From assembly GCA_007570785.1 (NCBI GenBank), contig ML664175.1:6360618-6424617 (forward strand): a DNA stretch of 64,000 bases. The letters run 5' to 3'. The DNA is from Antilocapra americana. Its lineage: Eukaryota; Chordata; Mammalia; Artiodactyla; Antilocapridae. The position numbers and the translations under genes were made by a program. Shown here one piece after another: positions 45,090 to 56,480 of this stretch; within the stretch, counting starts at the first letter, position 1; each line of letters begins with the position of its first letter. The notes beneath the pieces are model-generated. The model was not told the origin of the DNA. It was given only the letters and a program-made list of their open reading frames with translations, and ran no database searches.

Positions 45090-46125
45090 TCTTTTTTTAA
45101 AGATAGACTTTGATTTTTGGAGCAGTTTTAAGCTCATAGCAAAACTGGGTGGAAGTAACAGAAATTTTCCATATACCCTTTGCTCCCGCACATACATAGC
45201 CTCTCTATTGTCAACCCCTCACTGAAGTGGTATATTTGTTACAACTGGTGAACCTGCACTGATACATCATTATCACTCAAAGTCCATAGTCTGCATTACA
45301 GTTCACTGTTGGTGTTGTACATTTTGTGGGTTTGGACAAATGTATAAAGACAAATCCACCACTGTAATATTGTACAAAGTATAATTTCACCATCCTAAAA
45401 TTTCTCTGTGCTTTGTCTATTCCTCACTCCCTCTCTCTAATCCCCAGCAACCACTGATCTTTTTTTTGTCTCCATTAGTTAGTGTAAGTCACTCAGTCAT
45501 GTCTGACTCTTTGCCACCCATGAACTATATAGCCTGCCAGGCTCCTCTGTTCATGATTTTCTCCAAGCAAGAATACTGGAGTGGGTTGCCATTTCCTTTA
45601 CCAGGAGATCTTCCCAAACCAGGGATTGAATCTGGGTCTCCTGTACTGCAGGCAGATTCTTTACTGTCTGAGCCACCAGGGAAGCTCATTGTCTCCACAG
45701 GTTTGCCTTTTTCAAAACGTCTGTATAGTTGGAACTATATAGTATGTAACCTTTTCAGATTGTCTTTTTTCGCTTGATAATATGCATTTAAATTTCCTTC
45801 ATATTTTTCATGGTTTGATAGTAAGTCATTTCTTTTTAGTGCTGAATAATATTCTGTTGTCTGGATGTGCCACACTATTTATTTATTGACCTGAAGGACA
45901 TCTTGGCTGCTACTGAGTTTTGGTAATGATGAATAAAGCTGCTACAAACCTTTGTATGCAAATGCTTGTATTAGTACACATTTTCAACTCCTTTGGGTCA
46001 ATACCAAGGAGCACAATTACTGGATTTTATAAGAGTATGTTTTGTTTTATAAGAAACCACCAAACTATCTTCTAAAGTGGCTGTTTGGATGAATGAGAGT
46101 TCCTTTTGTCCTACACAGAATGATA
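45090..46125 (-). mobile_element. Old mammalian L1 3' region
   Basis: In antisense order the sequence reads tggtgaacctgcactgatac, gtacattttgtgggtttgga, ccagcaaccactgatctttt, then after a SINE gctgaataatattctgttgt, aaggacatcttggctgctac, caactcctttgggtcaatac and gaaaccaccaaactatcttc. This is the 3'UTR and ORF2 end of an old L1. A Bov-tA at 45475-45688 splits it, and BovB copy E replaces its further course. Confidence 0.88.
45475..45688 (-). mobile_element. Bov-tA SINE inside old L1
   Basis: Reverse Bov-tA with a perfect 9-bp duplication, ttgtctcca, at 45466-45474 and 45689-45697. Head end reads ctgagccaccagggaagct. Confidence 0.96.
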
Positions 46126-46386
46126 TCTTCATACTGTTCATGGGGTTCTCAAGGGAAGAATACTGAAGTGGTTTGCCATTCCCTTCTCCAGTGGACCACA
46201 TTCTGTCAGACCTTTCCACCATGACCCGGCCATCTTGGGCGGCCCTACACAGCATGGCATATTTTTATTGAGTTAGATAAGGCAGTGGTCCGTGTGATCA
46301 AATTGGCTAGTTGTCTGTGATTGTAGTTTCAGTCTGTCTGCCTTCTGATCCCCTGTCTCAGTGCCTACCATCTTACTTGGGTTTCT

Positions 46387-46534
46387 CTTACCTTGGACGT
46401 GGGGTCTTTCTTTACGGCTGCTCCAGCAATGCGCAGCCACTGCCCCTTACCTCAGATGTGGGGTAGCTCCTCTGGGCTGCCGCCCCTGACCTCCGGCCTA
46501 GGGTAGCTCCTCTTGGCTGACACCCCTGACCTTG
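46387..46534 (+). repeat. Tandem units in BovB 5' region
   Basis: Imperfect units start near 46387, 46446 and 46485, each reading like (c)ttacct-gacgtggggt-ctcctctgggctgc, with a partial fourth at 46526. They lie just before the endonuclease frame, where BovB's internal promoter and leader are expected. Any promoter role is inferred, not seen. Confidence 0.7.
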
Positions 46535-47158
46535 AACAATATGAAAAGGCAAAAAGATAGGACACTGAAAGATGAATTCCCCAAGTTGGTAGGTGCCCAA
46601 TATGCTACTGGAGATCAGTGGAGAAATAACTCCAGAAAGAATAAAGGGATGGAGCCAAAGCAAAAACAACACCCAGTTGTGAATGGCACTGGTGAAAGAA
46701 GCAAGGTTCAATGCTGTAAAGAACAATATTGCATAGGAATGTTGAATGTTAGGTCCATGAATCAAGGCAAATTGGAAGTGGTCAAACAGGAGATGACAAG
46801 AGTGAACATCAACATTCTAGAAATCAGTGAATTAAGATGGACTGGAATGGGTGAATTTAACTCAGATGACCATTATATCTACTACTGTGGGCAAGAATCC
46901 CTCAGAAGAAATGGAGTAGCCATCAGAGTCAACAAAAGAGTCCGAAAAGCAGTACTTGGATGCAGTCTCAAAAATGACAGAATGATCTCTGTTCGTTTCC
47001 AAGGCAAACCATTGAATATCACGGTAATCCAAGTCTATGCTCCGACCAGTAATGCTGAAGAAGCTGAACAGTTCTATGAAGACCTACAAGACTTTCCAGA
47101 ACTAACACCCCCAAAAGATGTCCTGTTCATTATAGGGGTCTGGAATGCAAAAGTATAA
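46532..47158 (+). pseudogene. BovB AP-type endonuclease (copy E)
   Basis: 208 codons cover a basic N-terminal part and the APE-like endonuclease that nicks target DNA to prime reverse transcription. Visible motifs are LNVRSMNQGK (first Asn-containing motif), ILEISELRWTGMG (catalytic Glu region), NGVAIRVNK and ITVIQVYAPTS. In the last motif, IIGVWNAKV, the expected Asp of GDWNA is Val (GTC at 47138-47140). The glycine codon that should follow the frame end is TAA (47156-47158). The domain ends early and lacks a catalytic residue, so it is inactive. Confidence 0.88.
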
Positions 47159-47308
47159 AGTCAATAAACACCTGGAGTAACAGGCAAACTTGGCCTTGGA
47201 GTACAGAATGAAGCAGGGCAAAAGCTAATAGAGTTCTGCCAAGAGAACACACTGGTCATAGCAAACACCCTCTTCCAACAACACAAGAGAAGACTCCACA
47301 CATGGACA

Positions 47309-47318
47309 NNNNNNNNNN
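47309..47318. other. Assembly gap (10 N) in BovB
   Basis: Ten undetermined bases sit between the endonuclease and reverse-transcriptase parts of copy E. Copy D (30417-30600, complement) contains about 150 more bases of BovB on the 5' side of the point where E resumes, so the real missing length is probably larger than ten bases, unless E has a true deletion here. Confidence 0.9.
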
Positions 47319-47434
47319 ATGAACTAGGGACGGAGGTTTGTGACGTTGTACATGAGACAGGAATCAAGACCATCCCCAAGAAAAAGAAATGCAAAAAAGC
47401 AAAGTAGCTGTGTGAGGAGGCGTTACAAATAGCT

Positions 47435-48043
47435 GTGAAAAGAAAAGAAGTGACAAGCAAAGGAGAAAAGGAAAGATATATCCATCTGAATGCAGAGTTC
47501 CAAAGACTAGCAAGGAGAGATAAGAAAGCCTTCCTCAGTGATCAAAGCAAAGAAATAGAGGAAAACAATAGAATGGGAAATACTAGAGATCTCTTCAAGA
47601 AAATTAGAGATACCAAGGGAATATTTCATGCAAAGTTGGGCTCAATAAAGGACAGAAATGGTATGGACCTAACAGAAGCAGAAGATATTAAGAAGAGGTG
47701 GCAAGAATACACAGAAGAACTGTACAAAAAAGATCTTCACGACTCAGATAATCACGATGGTGTGATCACTCACCTAGAACCAGACATCCTGGAATGTGAA
47801 GTCAAGTGGGCCTTAGGAAGCATTCTTATGAACGAAGCTAGTGGAGGTGATGAAATTCCGGTTGAGCTATTTCAAATCCTAAAAGACGATGCTGTGAAAG
47901 TGTGCACTGAATATGCCAGGAAATTTGGAAAACTCAGCAGTGGCCACAGGACTGGGAAAAGGTCAGTTTTCATCCCAATCCCTAAGAAAGGAAATGCCAA
48001 AGAATGCTCCAAGTACCACACAGTTGCACTCATCTCACACTAG
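47435..48043 (+). pseudogene. BovB RT N-terminal half (copy E)
   Basis: 202 codons mirror the copy D frame: MKRKEVTSKGEKER linker, NRMGNTRDLFKKIRDTKG, KDRNGMDLTEAED, DEIPVELFQILKDDAVK and PIPKKGNAKEC. The frame shifts near 48043, and a neighbouring frame ends at a TGA (48117-48119) within the VQAGFRKG-type motif. Non-functional. Confidence 0.88.
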
Positions 48044-49325
48044 CAAAGTAATGTTCAAAATTTTCCAAACCAGGCTTCAAAGGTATGTGAACCGTGACCT
48101 TCCAGCTGTTCAAGCTTGATTTAGAAAAGGCAGAGGAAAGAGAGATCAAATTGCCAACATCTGCTGGGTCACTGAAAAAGCAAGAGAGTTCCACAAAAAC
48201 ATTTACTTTTGCTTTATTCAGTACACCAAAGCCTTTGACTGTGTAGATCACAACAAACTGGATAATTCTTCAAGTGATGGGAATACCAGACCATCTGACC
48301 CACCTCCTGAGAGATCTGCATGCAGATCAAGAAGCAACAGTTAGAACTGGACATGGAACAACAGACTGGTTCCAAATAGGAAAAGGAGTACATCAAGGCT
48401 GTATATTGTCACCTTGCTTATTTAACTTATAACCATAGTACATCATGGGAAATGCTGGGCTGGATGAAACACAAGCTGGAATCAAGATTTCTGGGAGAAA
48501 TATCAATAACCTCAGATATGCAGATAATACCACCCTTATGGCAGAAAACTAAGAAGAACCAAAGAGCCTCTTGATGAAAATGAAAGAAGAGAGTATAAAA
48601 GTTGGTTTAAAACTCAACATTCAGAAAACTAAGATCCTGGCATCTGGTCCCATCACTTCATGGCAAATAGATGGATAAATAGTGGAAGCAGTGAGAGGCT
48701 TTTTTTTTGAGGGGATTCCAAAATCACTGAACATGGTGACTGCAGCAGTGAAATTAAAAGATGCTTATTCCTTGGAAGAAAAGCTATGACCAACCTAGAC
48801 AGCACATTAAAAAGCAGAGACATTACTTTGCCAAAACAGGTCCATCTAGTCAAAGCTGTGATTTTTCTAGTAGTCCTGTATGAATGTGAGAGTTGGACCA
48901 TAAAGAAGGCTGAGCGCCAAAAAAGTTGATGGTTTTAAACTGTGGTACTGGAGAAGACTCTTGAGAGTCCCTTGACAACATGGAGATCAAACCAGTCAGT
49001 TATAAAGGAAATCAACCCTGAGTATTCATTGGAAGGACTGATGTTGAAGCTGAAACTCCAATACTTTGGCCACCTGATATGAATAACCGACTCATTGGAA
49101 AAAACCCTGATGCTGGGAAAGCCTGAAGGCAGGAGGCGATGGGGATGACAGAGGATGAGATGGTAGGATGGCATCACTGACTCAATGGACACGAGTTTGA
49201 GTAAGCTCTGGGAGTCGGTGGTGGACAGGGAAACCTGGCATGGTACAGTCCATGGGGTCACAAAGAGTCGGATGTGACTGACCGACTGAACTGAATTGTT
49301 CAAAGAGAGTGGTCATGTTTGGGTC

Positions 49326-49600
49326 AGAGAAGGCAATGGCAACCCACTCCAGTACTCTTACCTGGAAAATCCCATGGATGGAGGAGCCTGGTAGGCTGTA
49401 GTCCATGGGGTCGCGAAGAGTTGAACAGAACTGAGCGAGTTCACTTTCACTTTTCACTTTCATGCATTGCAGAAGTAAAATGGCAACCCACTCCAGTGTT
49501 CTTTCCTGGAGAATCCCAGGGACGGGGAAACCTGGTGGGCTGCTGTCCATGGGGTCGCACAGAGTCAGACATGACTGAAGTGACTTAGCAGCAGCAACAG
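49326..49600 (+). mobile_element. Bov-A2 SINE (dimer)
   Basis: Two Bov-A units in tandem. The first is agaaggcaatggcaacccac to gagcgagttcactttcac, followed by the linker tttcactttcatgcattgc. The second is aatggcaacccactccagtg to gaagtgacttagcagcagc. The flanks catgtttgggt and catgctttggt resemble a target duplication. Confidence 0.95.
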
Positions 49601-50499
49601 CATGCTTTGGTTTAGATTTTATATTAGAAATCTGAGAATAGATAGGCAGCCTTTAATGATTCTTCAGTAGGGAGTGGTATGCTAAATGTGTACTCTCTAG
49701 GAAACTATCTGTAGACTCCTTGTTAGGAGTGAATGTCAGGACCAGATTTTGAGCTACTTAAAGGTAGAGAGGTGCATTTTTGACTTTGTATTGAAGCATA
49801 GTTTCTAGTATATGATAGATGTTTGATGATTATTCATTAAATGAAATTGGGGGAAAGTTGAACCTTGAGTCTTTAGAGCAGGAGACCCAGCAAAGATTAC
49901 CTGTTGCCTTGGCTTCCACACATTGTCACACTTTGAGGTAGGCAGCTCCGGTGTCCTCATTTGCTGGGAAGGAAATTGAAAGTGAGGTAAGTTCACGTTT
50001 CAAATCCTCTAATCAAGTTTCTACTTGCATCCTGAGCATCTTACATTCATTGAGGGCTTGATGAAATAGTGCTGGTCTTGTAGCCAACAGACATGCTCAG
50101 CACATAGACACGCTTGTATGCCAACCCGCTTCCTGAGTTCATAATTACAGCATAATTCACTCTGAAGTTTTCTCCCGTAAGAAATTAGTATTCTATTCAG
50201 TAGCCACTGGATTCCAAACAGCACCATCAAGAACTTGATTGAATGACCCATCTGGAATTGTTTATACTTCATTAACACTTTTCATAAATCATGAGTTTGA
50301 CAGGATACTGGCATGGACTTTCCAAAATCTTATAATTATGTTTTATTTTTCCCTTGCTTCATCAGTTTCCTTTCACAGGGTGACAGCTTAGGAAATATTA
50401 CTAGAACTACCAGATACTGCAGTGACCACTCCTGGTGTGAACACCTGCTGTACGCCCAACATTGTTATAATGGTCTGGAAATTAGGGCTGTATGCATTA
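49601..50499. other. Single-copy stretch, weak L2 tail
   Basis: No gene recognised. A possible L2 tail (about 49780-49845, gatagatgtttgatgattat then tcattaaatgaa) is the only repeat-like part. Confidence 0.4.
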
Positions 50500-50690
50500 C
50501 TTGATTCTGCTCTGTGCTAGCTGGATGACCTTGGCAGATACCTCCAGTCATTTATGCTAAGGAGAAAAAGATAATATATGTGATGGTAACTATTTTGTAA
50601 GGTTGCTTTGAGGATGACATGAGATAACGTGAGTATAGGATTTGGTGCAGTGTCTAACATGCAATAGGTGCTGAATAAATGCTAATGAAT
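50500..50690 (+). mobile_element. MIR-type ancient SINE
   Basis: ctctgtgctagctggatgac, cttggcagatacctccagtc, gtaaggttgctttgaggatg, acatgagataacgtgagtat and caataggtgctgaataaatg follow the MIR order. Confidence 0.85.
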
Positions 50691-51001
50691 ATAGTTATTA
50701 AACCCCAAGAAGATTTGAGCATCCAGAGGCTGGAGGGATCTTAAGTGACCAGCCCCTGAATTGTGGAGTGACAGCTGTCATCATTATGTGTATCCTAGTA
50801 AGTGATTTAGGGGAAGACAAAGAACTTGAATTGATCAGGGTCATTATTTGCATTCTTTATCTTGCTTGATTGGGAAGCCAATCCAAGATTCTGGGCTCTA
50901 AAGTGGGTATACATAAGAGTGGTGTTTCCCATTTACTTTTTTAACCTCTACAAAGTCTTGTTGTTATATTCTCAGAACCTGCTACAGTGGTACCTAGCAG
51001 G
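50691..51001. other. No recognised feature
   Basis: Single-copy sequence. Nothing recognised. Confidence 0.4.
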
Positions 51002-51016
51002 TCAACAGGTTTTTAA

Positions 51017-51127
51017 AAAACTTTTATTATTTTTAAAATTTTTCATTGGAGGGTAATTGCTTTAGAATGTTGTGTTGGTTTCTGCTGTACAACAGCATGA
51101 ATCAGCTATAAGTATACATATATCCCC
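51017..51127 (-). mobile_element. Short ruminant L1 3' fragment with TSD
   Basis: About 110 bases read ttcattggagggtaattgct, ttagaatgttgtgttggttt and ctgctgtacaacagcatgaa, an antisense L1 3' end. The duplications tcaacaggtttttaa (51002-51016) and tcaacaggcttttaa (51128-51142) differ by one base. Confidence 0.9.
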
Positions 51128-51214
51128 TCAACAGGCTTTTAATAACTGTTGAAGGGTGAATGGATAGAGAAATATATTTATATTTATATGTTTGCTGATT
51201 AGGAAAGTAATATA

Positions 51215-51730
51215 TGCTTCCTATAAAAAATTAATACCAAAATAAACAAAAATTCCCTTGAAATCTCACCCCAGGGATATCAATTATTATGGATTTTGTA
51301 TCTATTGTCCCTGATTTTAAAACTACATATACTAACATATGTGCATTTTACAAAAATGGGTTCATACTATTCAACCTATTCTACAAGTCATTTTTATTTT
51401 TTATTTATTTATATTTTTACAAGTCATTTTTAAACTTAGCTGTATTTTAAGATAATTTTTCTGAAACAGTTCATATAGACGTACATTTCTCTTTAAGGGC
51501 TGCAGAGTTTCTATCACAGGATTGTATTTACTGCCCTCTTGGTGGAAATTTGAGTTGGTTATAATTTTTTCACTTTACAACATTCCAAGAAATGTTCACA
51601 TACCTATCTTCCCTTTTTGAGAAAAGAGTTCTATTGGGAAAAAATCTAATAGTGGAATTGCTAGATGGAAGATTGTACACATTTAAAATTTTGATGCCAT
51701 GTGAAGTACCCTTATAACCTCCTTGGCATT
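51215..51730 (-). mobile_element. Old LINE remnant, family tentative
   Basis: gcattttacaaaaatgggtt, then ggctgcagagtttctatcac and ctaatagtggaattgctaga, then catttaaaattttgatgcca, resemble the antisense of an old L1 3' region, also seen at 53941-54330. Heavily diverged. Confidence 0.55.
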
Positions 51731-53084
51731 TGGAAATGTGTTCTGTACCAGTCCTGCGGTGTCCTTACTGGGAGGGAACAACAGGAAAAACTGTTTATCA
51801 TTGCCCTCTTCCATTTATAAAATAATAGCAGATGTGGGAGGTGAGTTTATAGAATATTTTTAGGTTGTAGAAGATTCTTTTATGAGGTAGTTTATTATCT
51901 TTGACCAAGTAGCTTTATGGGGTCATGTATGTAGTAGGGTGTGGAAGAAAGGAGTTGCTGTCAGGAGTGAAAATAAACAAGAAGATGAGCCAAAGAGCAA
52001 ATATTTCCTATAAGTTAAGTCGGCCTAGAGTGGTGACATGTTTCCAAAATGTGTCAATATCAGAGTTGGGAAACAGAAAAGATATTCCCTGTTTGTGGGG
52101 CAAAATAATTATGAATTGAGCTACACCTGTTTCAGCATCTTTCTCTTATCTGCCCTTGACCCCAGCCCAAGACTGTGAATTTTTATGTTTGGAAGGATGA
52201 ATGCTTTTGCAAAATCATTAGTAAACTGAACAATGGAGATTTCCTTATTGTGGTGAAGATGGAGGGGGAGAGGAGGAAGGGCTGGAATGGGGATAGTTCT
52301 GCAGCACTGGCAGGGATTTTCAGGGTGATTTAGTGTGGATTGATTTGTATTTTATTCTATAGCCATTGTTTGTAACGTGCTTTGCCAGCTCATGTACTCT
52401 GAACCTTAATTGTTCTAAATTAAACTATAGGGACCAGACAGCACACATTTCAATCAGAATGAAAAAATATTGCACTAAATCCCATAGGGATACATCAACC
52501 CCTGCTAGGATGGGCTTGTACACAAGAGAAGAGGGAGAGGGAGCTCTCAGGAGGACATTTGATTAGAGTCAAATGGGCTCTGTTCTATTTGTACACAAGG
52601 TAAAACCCAAGTCTGCCACCCCAGCTTGAATGGATGGGAATTCAAATAATCAAAGACAACAACTGTTGTTTGTACTAAGTTGGTTACCTAAATATTAAAG
52701 AAATGTAGTCCTGAACTTAATTGCCTTGTATTTTGTCCATTAGTGTTGATTTTAAAAAATGAACTGAAGTGATACCTGAGTTGAGGAGAGTTCTGATTAG
52801 CCTGGAAAAGCTGCAGAGAGTTCTCAGAGCTTATTTAAATTCAGAGAAACTCAATGTCTTCAAGCAAGGGATAGCTCACTTTCTTCTTATCGTTCCTTGT
52901 TGGGATGTGCTGTATAAATTCAATGTGGACACTAGGAAATGAGTCCAGGGTCTGGAAAAGTGGCTTAGGCTGCAGCATTCCTTGTGGACTATGAGAGGGT
53001 TATATTATTGTTCACTTTATTCTCTTGGAATGTAAAAGCAGTCATAACTGTTAAGACAGATTAACATCACAACCTACCTCAAGT
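51731..53084. other. No recognised feature
   Basis: About 1.35 kb of single-copy sequence without a gene or repeat that I recognise. Confidence 0.4.
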
Positions 53085-54330
53085 AATTCATTTTTTAAAT
53101 ATTTACAAATATAAAAATAAAGATAACACAACACATAGACATAAATTTAAATAATACCAAAAGTCATAAATAAATAATGAAAGCTAATTCTATTCCCCCT
53201 CTACTTTTTAAAACCTGAATTGTTGATTTTCTAGTTTCTTTTTCAGCATGTATATCAGTTCAGTTCAGTTGCTCAGTCATGTCCAGCTCTTTGCAACGCA
53301 ATGGACTGCAGCATGCCAGGCCTCCCTGTCCATCACCAACTCCCAGAGTTTACTCAAACTCAAGTCCATTGAGTTGGTGATGCCATCCAACCATCTCATC
53401 CTCTGTCGTCCCCTTCTCCTCCCACCTTCAGTCTTTCCCAGCATCAGGATCTTTTCCAATGAATCAGTTCTTCACATCAGGTGGCCAAAGTATTGGAGTT
53501 TCAGCTTCAGCATCAGTCCTTCCAATGAATATTCAGCACTGACTTCTTTTAGGATGGACTGGTTGGCTCTCCTTGTAGTCCAAGGGACTCTCAAGAGCCT
53601 TTTCCAACACCACAGTTCAAAAGCATCAATTCTTCAGTGCTCAGCTTTCTTTGGAGTCCAACTCTCACATCCATACATGACTACTGGAAAAACCACAGCT
53701 TTGACTATATGGACCTTTGTGGCAAAGTAGTCTCTGCTTTTTAATTTGCTGTCTAGGTTGGTCATAGCTTTTCTTCCAAGGAGCAAGTGTCTTTTAATTT
53801 CATGGCTGCACACCATCTGCAGTGATTTTGGAGCCCTTCAAAATCAAGTCTCTCACTGTTTCCATTGTTTCCCCATCAATTTGCCATGAAGTGATGGGAC
53901 CAGATGTGTGATCTTATTTTTCTGAATGTTGCGTTTTAAGCATATATACACATTTTTATAAAATGGAATCATATTTATTTATATTGCCTTATTCCTTGCT
54001 TTTATGATTTAGTACAGCATATTTTCCAAACTTAACAAATTGTGTAACTTCTTTCCAGAAGTAACTAACTTATTTTTAATGACCATACAGTATTCCATTC
54101 AGTGGATGTTGGATAATTTAGGTATTCCTCTGTTGTTGAGCATTTAGGCTGTCTGTCTACAGCTTTACCACTGTAATTGTGTAATGATTTTATAAACTTA
54201 TTCATTCACAGGACAAATTCTAACAGTGGTATTGATGGATCAAAATAGTTGCTCACAATTATCATTATGCTAGGTGTTATCAAATAAGGATACTCTTCCA
54301 CATCCCTGCTAAGAAGATCTGAGATTGTGG
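53085..54330 (-). mobile_element. Old LINE remnant split by BovB
   Basis: The left part (53085-53255) and right part (53941-54330: ttataaaatggaatcatatt, accatacagtattccattca, gtggtattgatggatcaaaa) look like one old antisense LINE. The BovB at 53256-53938 divides them. Family tentative. Confidence 0.6.
53256..53938 (-). mobile_element. BovB copy H, 3' fragment
   Basis: The last 0.7 kb of BovB on the minus strand, with the tail cagttcagttcagttgctc at the left. Similar flanks agcatgtatat (53245-53255) and agcatatatac (53939-53949) fit a target duplication. The minus-strand frames are short and broken. Confidence 0.94.
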
Positions 54331-54667
54331 GTTTACTCATGAAGCCATACATCTGAAAAATATATGCTTTTAAGGCAAAATTGAGATTTAAGTACCTATA
54401 ATACTTCAATATTTTTATTAGTCTTAACAATTGGTCCTTCCTCTTTTTATTACTTATGACCTTATATTTTGGCTTTTTTGCTTTGGACTAATGTCTTTAT
54501 TACTTTTAGTACTTAAAAAAATTTTATTTTACTTACAAAGAAGTCTTCTAAGGCATTGGGTTTGCAATATGACCAGAAGTGACCTGGATTCCTTTCCATA
54601 CTTTCCTCAGATTTTGTACAATCTCTTTCCTCCGAAATTCTTGATTTGGGCCCTTTCCTGGGCTTAT
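54331..54667. other. No recognised feature
   Basis: AT-rich single-copy sequence. Nothing recognised. Confidence 0.4.
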
Positions 54668-54795
54668 ATCTGGAGAAGGAAATGGTAACTTGCTCCAGTA
54701 TTTTTGCCTGGTGATTCCTATGAATGGAGGCACCTCCGTCCATGAGGTCACACAGAGTTGGACATGACTAAGCAACTAACATTTTCATGTTCTTT
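54668..54795 (+). mobile_element. Bov-A SINE
   Basis: Forward Bov-A (ggagaaggaaatggtaactt ... cacacagagttggacatgac), somewhat diverged. The repeated word tgggcttat occurs on both sides (about 54659 and 54803), consistent with a target duplication. Confidence 0.9.
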
Positions 54796-54889
54796 CTTTC
54801 TGGGCTTATGAATGGGTCCCTGGGTGGAATCTGGGCCATCTCCTGGAGTTTATACTGCCATTCCCATAACTTCTGACAGAGTCAAGGGA

Positions 54890-55392
54890 CTTCTTTTTAA
54901 AAGAATTGTTATCGGAGTATAGTTGATTTAAAATGTTGTGTTAGTTTCTGCTGTACAGAAAGATGAATCAGTTGTAAATATATATGCATATAGCCACTCT
55001 TTTTTAGATTCTTTTTCCATATAGGTCATTACAGAGTATTGAGTAGAGTTCCTTGTGCTATACAGTAGGTCCTAATGGCTATTTTATATATAGTAGTGTA
55101 TATATGTCTATCCCAATCTCCAAATTTATCCTTCCCACTCCTGTTTGCTCACTGGTAACCATAAGTTTGTTTTCTGCATGTGTGACTCTATTTCTGTTTT
55201 GTAAATAAGTTCATTTGTACCATTTTTTTTGATTCCACACATAAACAGTATTATATATCTTTCTTTCTCTTGTCTGACTTACTTCACTTGGTATGACAAT
55301 CTTTATGTCGATCTATGTTGCTGCAAATGGCATTATTTTGTTCTTTTTTATGGCCAGGTAATATTCCATTGTATATATGTACAACATTTTTT
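54890..55392 (-). mobile_element. Ruminant-lineage L1 3' end, older
   Basis: Antisense L1 with gaattgttatcggagtatag, gtgctatacagtaggtccta, cttacttcacttggtatgac and ggtaatattccattgtatat in order. Older and more diverged than the L1-BT-like copies. Confidence 0.85.
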
Positions 55393-55649
55393 TTGGTCAG
55401 TTAACTTCAGATTTTATTCAGCAAGCACTAATTAAGAACCTACTGTGTACTAGGCATAGGATTCCTGTCCTCCGGGTGATCGTGGCTCACTTGTGGGGAC
55501 AGGCACACACAGAGATACTTACGATAAAGATGTTTGCAACATCTTTTGGGATGAGAGAAGGAAAAGCTCTTAACTCTGCTCGACCAGGTCAGGTGACTTC
55601 TCTCAAAGCAGGTGATACCTGAGCTGAGGCTAAAAAGATCGAGATTATT

Positions 55650-56480
55650 TGTGTATGCTCAGTAATTCCACTTCAGTTATATCCTAAGAAACTGTCTTGA
55701 ATGTGTGCACAGTATGACAAATACAGATTGGTCATTAGAGCATTTTTTTTGTTATTTATTTTCTTTACATTATTGTGTTGGTTTTGCCATACATTGACAT
55801 GAATCTGCCATGGGTATACATGTGTTCCCCTTCCAGAACTCCCCTTGCACCTCCCTCCCATTTCCATCCCTCTGGGTCATCCCGGTGCACCAGCCCTGAG
55901 CACCCTGTATCAAGCACCAAACCTCTGCTGGCGATTGATTTCACATATAATAATTTACATGTTTCAGTGCCGTTTTCCCATATCATCCCACCCTTGCCCT
56001 CTCCTATAGAGTCCAAAAGACTGTTCTATACATCTGCGTCTCTTTTTAGAGCATTTTTTGTAATAGTGAAAAATTGGAAGCAAGCTAAATGTCCACAATA
56101 GGGAAGTTAATAAATGTAGGATAGTTAGACAATAGAATATTTGGCTCTTAAAACAAAGCAAACCAGATATAAAGCCAGGAAGAAATCTTGAAAACATCAT
56201 CTTGAGTGAAAAAAACCAAGGCTCAGAGAGTTGAATATAGTATAATGCATGACATTATAAAAACAGAAAATAACACCATGGATTTAAGGATATATGCATG
56301 TAGAATAAAAGAAGAAAGCTACTGATAGCAGGAGTAAACACCAGCCTCTGAATGGTGGTTATCTAGGATAGGAGAAGCAGAAGAAGGAAGGGATTGGGAA
56401 GGAGGAGAAAGGGACTGCCAACTGTTTCTGTGATCTTTTATTTTTTTAAAAATGGTGTAATCAAATATGACTAAATGTTT
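55650..56480 (+). mobile_element. Old LINE remnant split by L1
   Basis: Left of the insertion: gctcagtaattccacttcag and gttatatcctaagaaactg. Right: gtgaaaaattggaagcaagc, taaatgtccacaataggga, atgcatgacattataaaaac. Together these give the sense order of an old L1 ORF2 end and 3'UTR. A young L1 end was inserted at 55749-56045. Confidence 0.7.
55749..56045 (-). mobile_element. L1-BT-like 3' end with TSD
   Basis: Reverse ruminant L1 3'UTR (gttttgccatacattgacat, then C-rich block, ending gttctatacatctgcgtctc). The 14-bp target ttagagcatttttt is duplicated perfectly at 55735-55748 and 56046-56059. Confidence 0.96.

Larger units (their letters stand above)
46126..49296 (+). mobile_element. BovB copy E, near full length
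   Basis: The only BovB here with the 5' region, endonuclease, reverse transcriptase and tail. The 5' untranslated part begins near 46126 (gatatcttcatactgttcat) and contains short tandem units. The AP-type endonuclease frame lies at 46532-47158, a 10-N gap at 47309-47318, and the first RT frame at 47435-48043. The rest of the RT is broken by stops and shifts. The tail ends gactgaccgactgaactgaa. It has many inactivating changes: no Asp in the endonuclease GDWNA-type motif, a TGA in the RT at 48117-48119, and YADN at the active site. Confidence 0.95.

Noticed and set aside
53248..53730. 160-codon plus-strand frame
   Set aside because: Antisense to BovB copy H, which reads on the minus strand.
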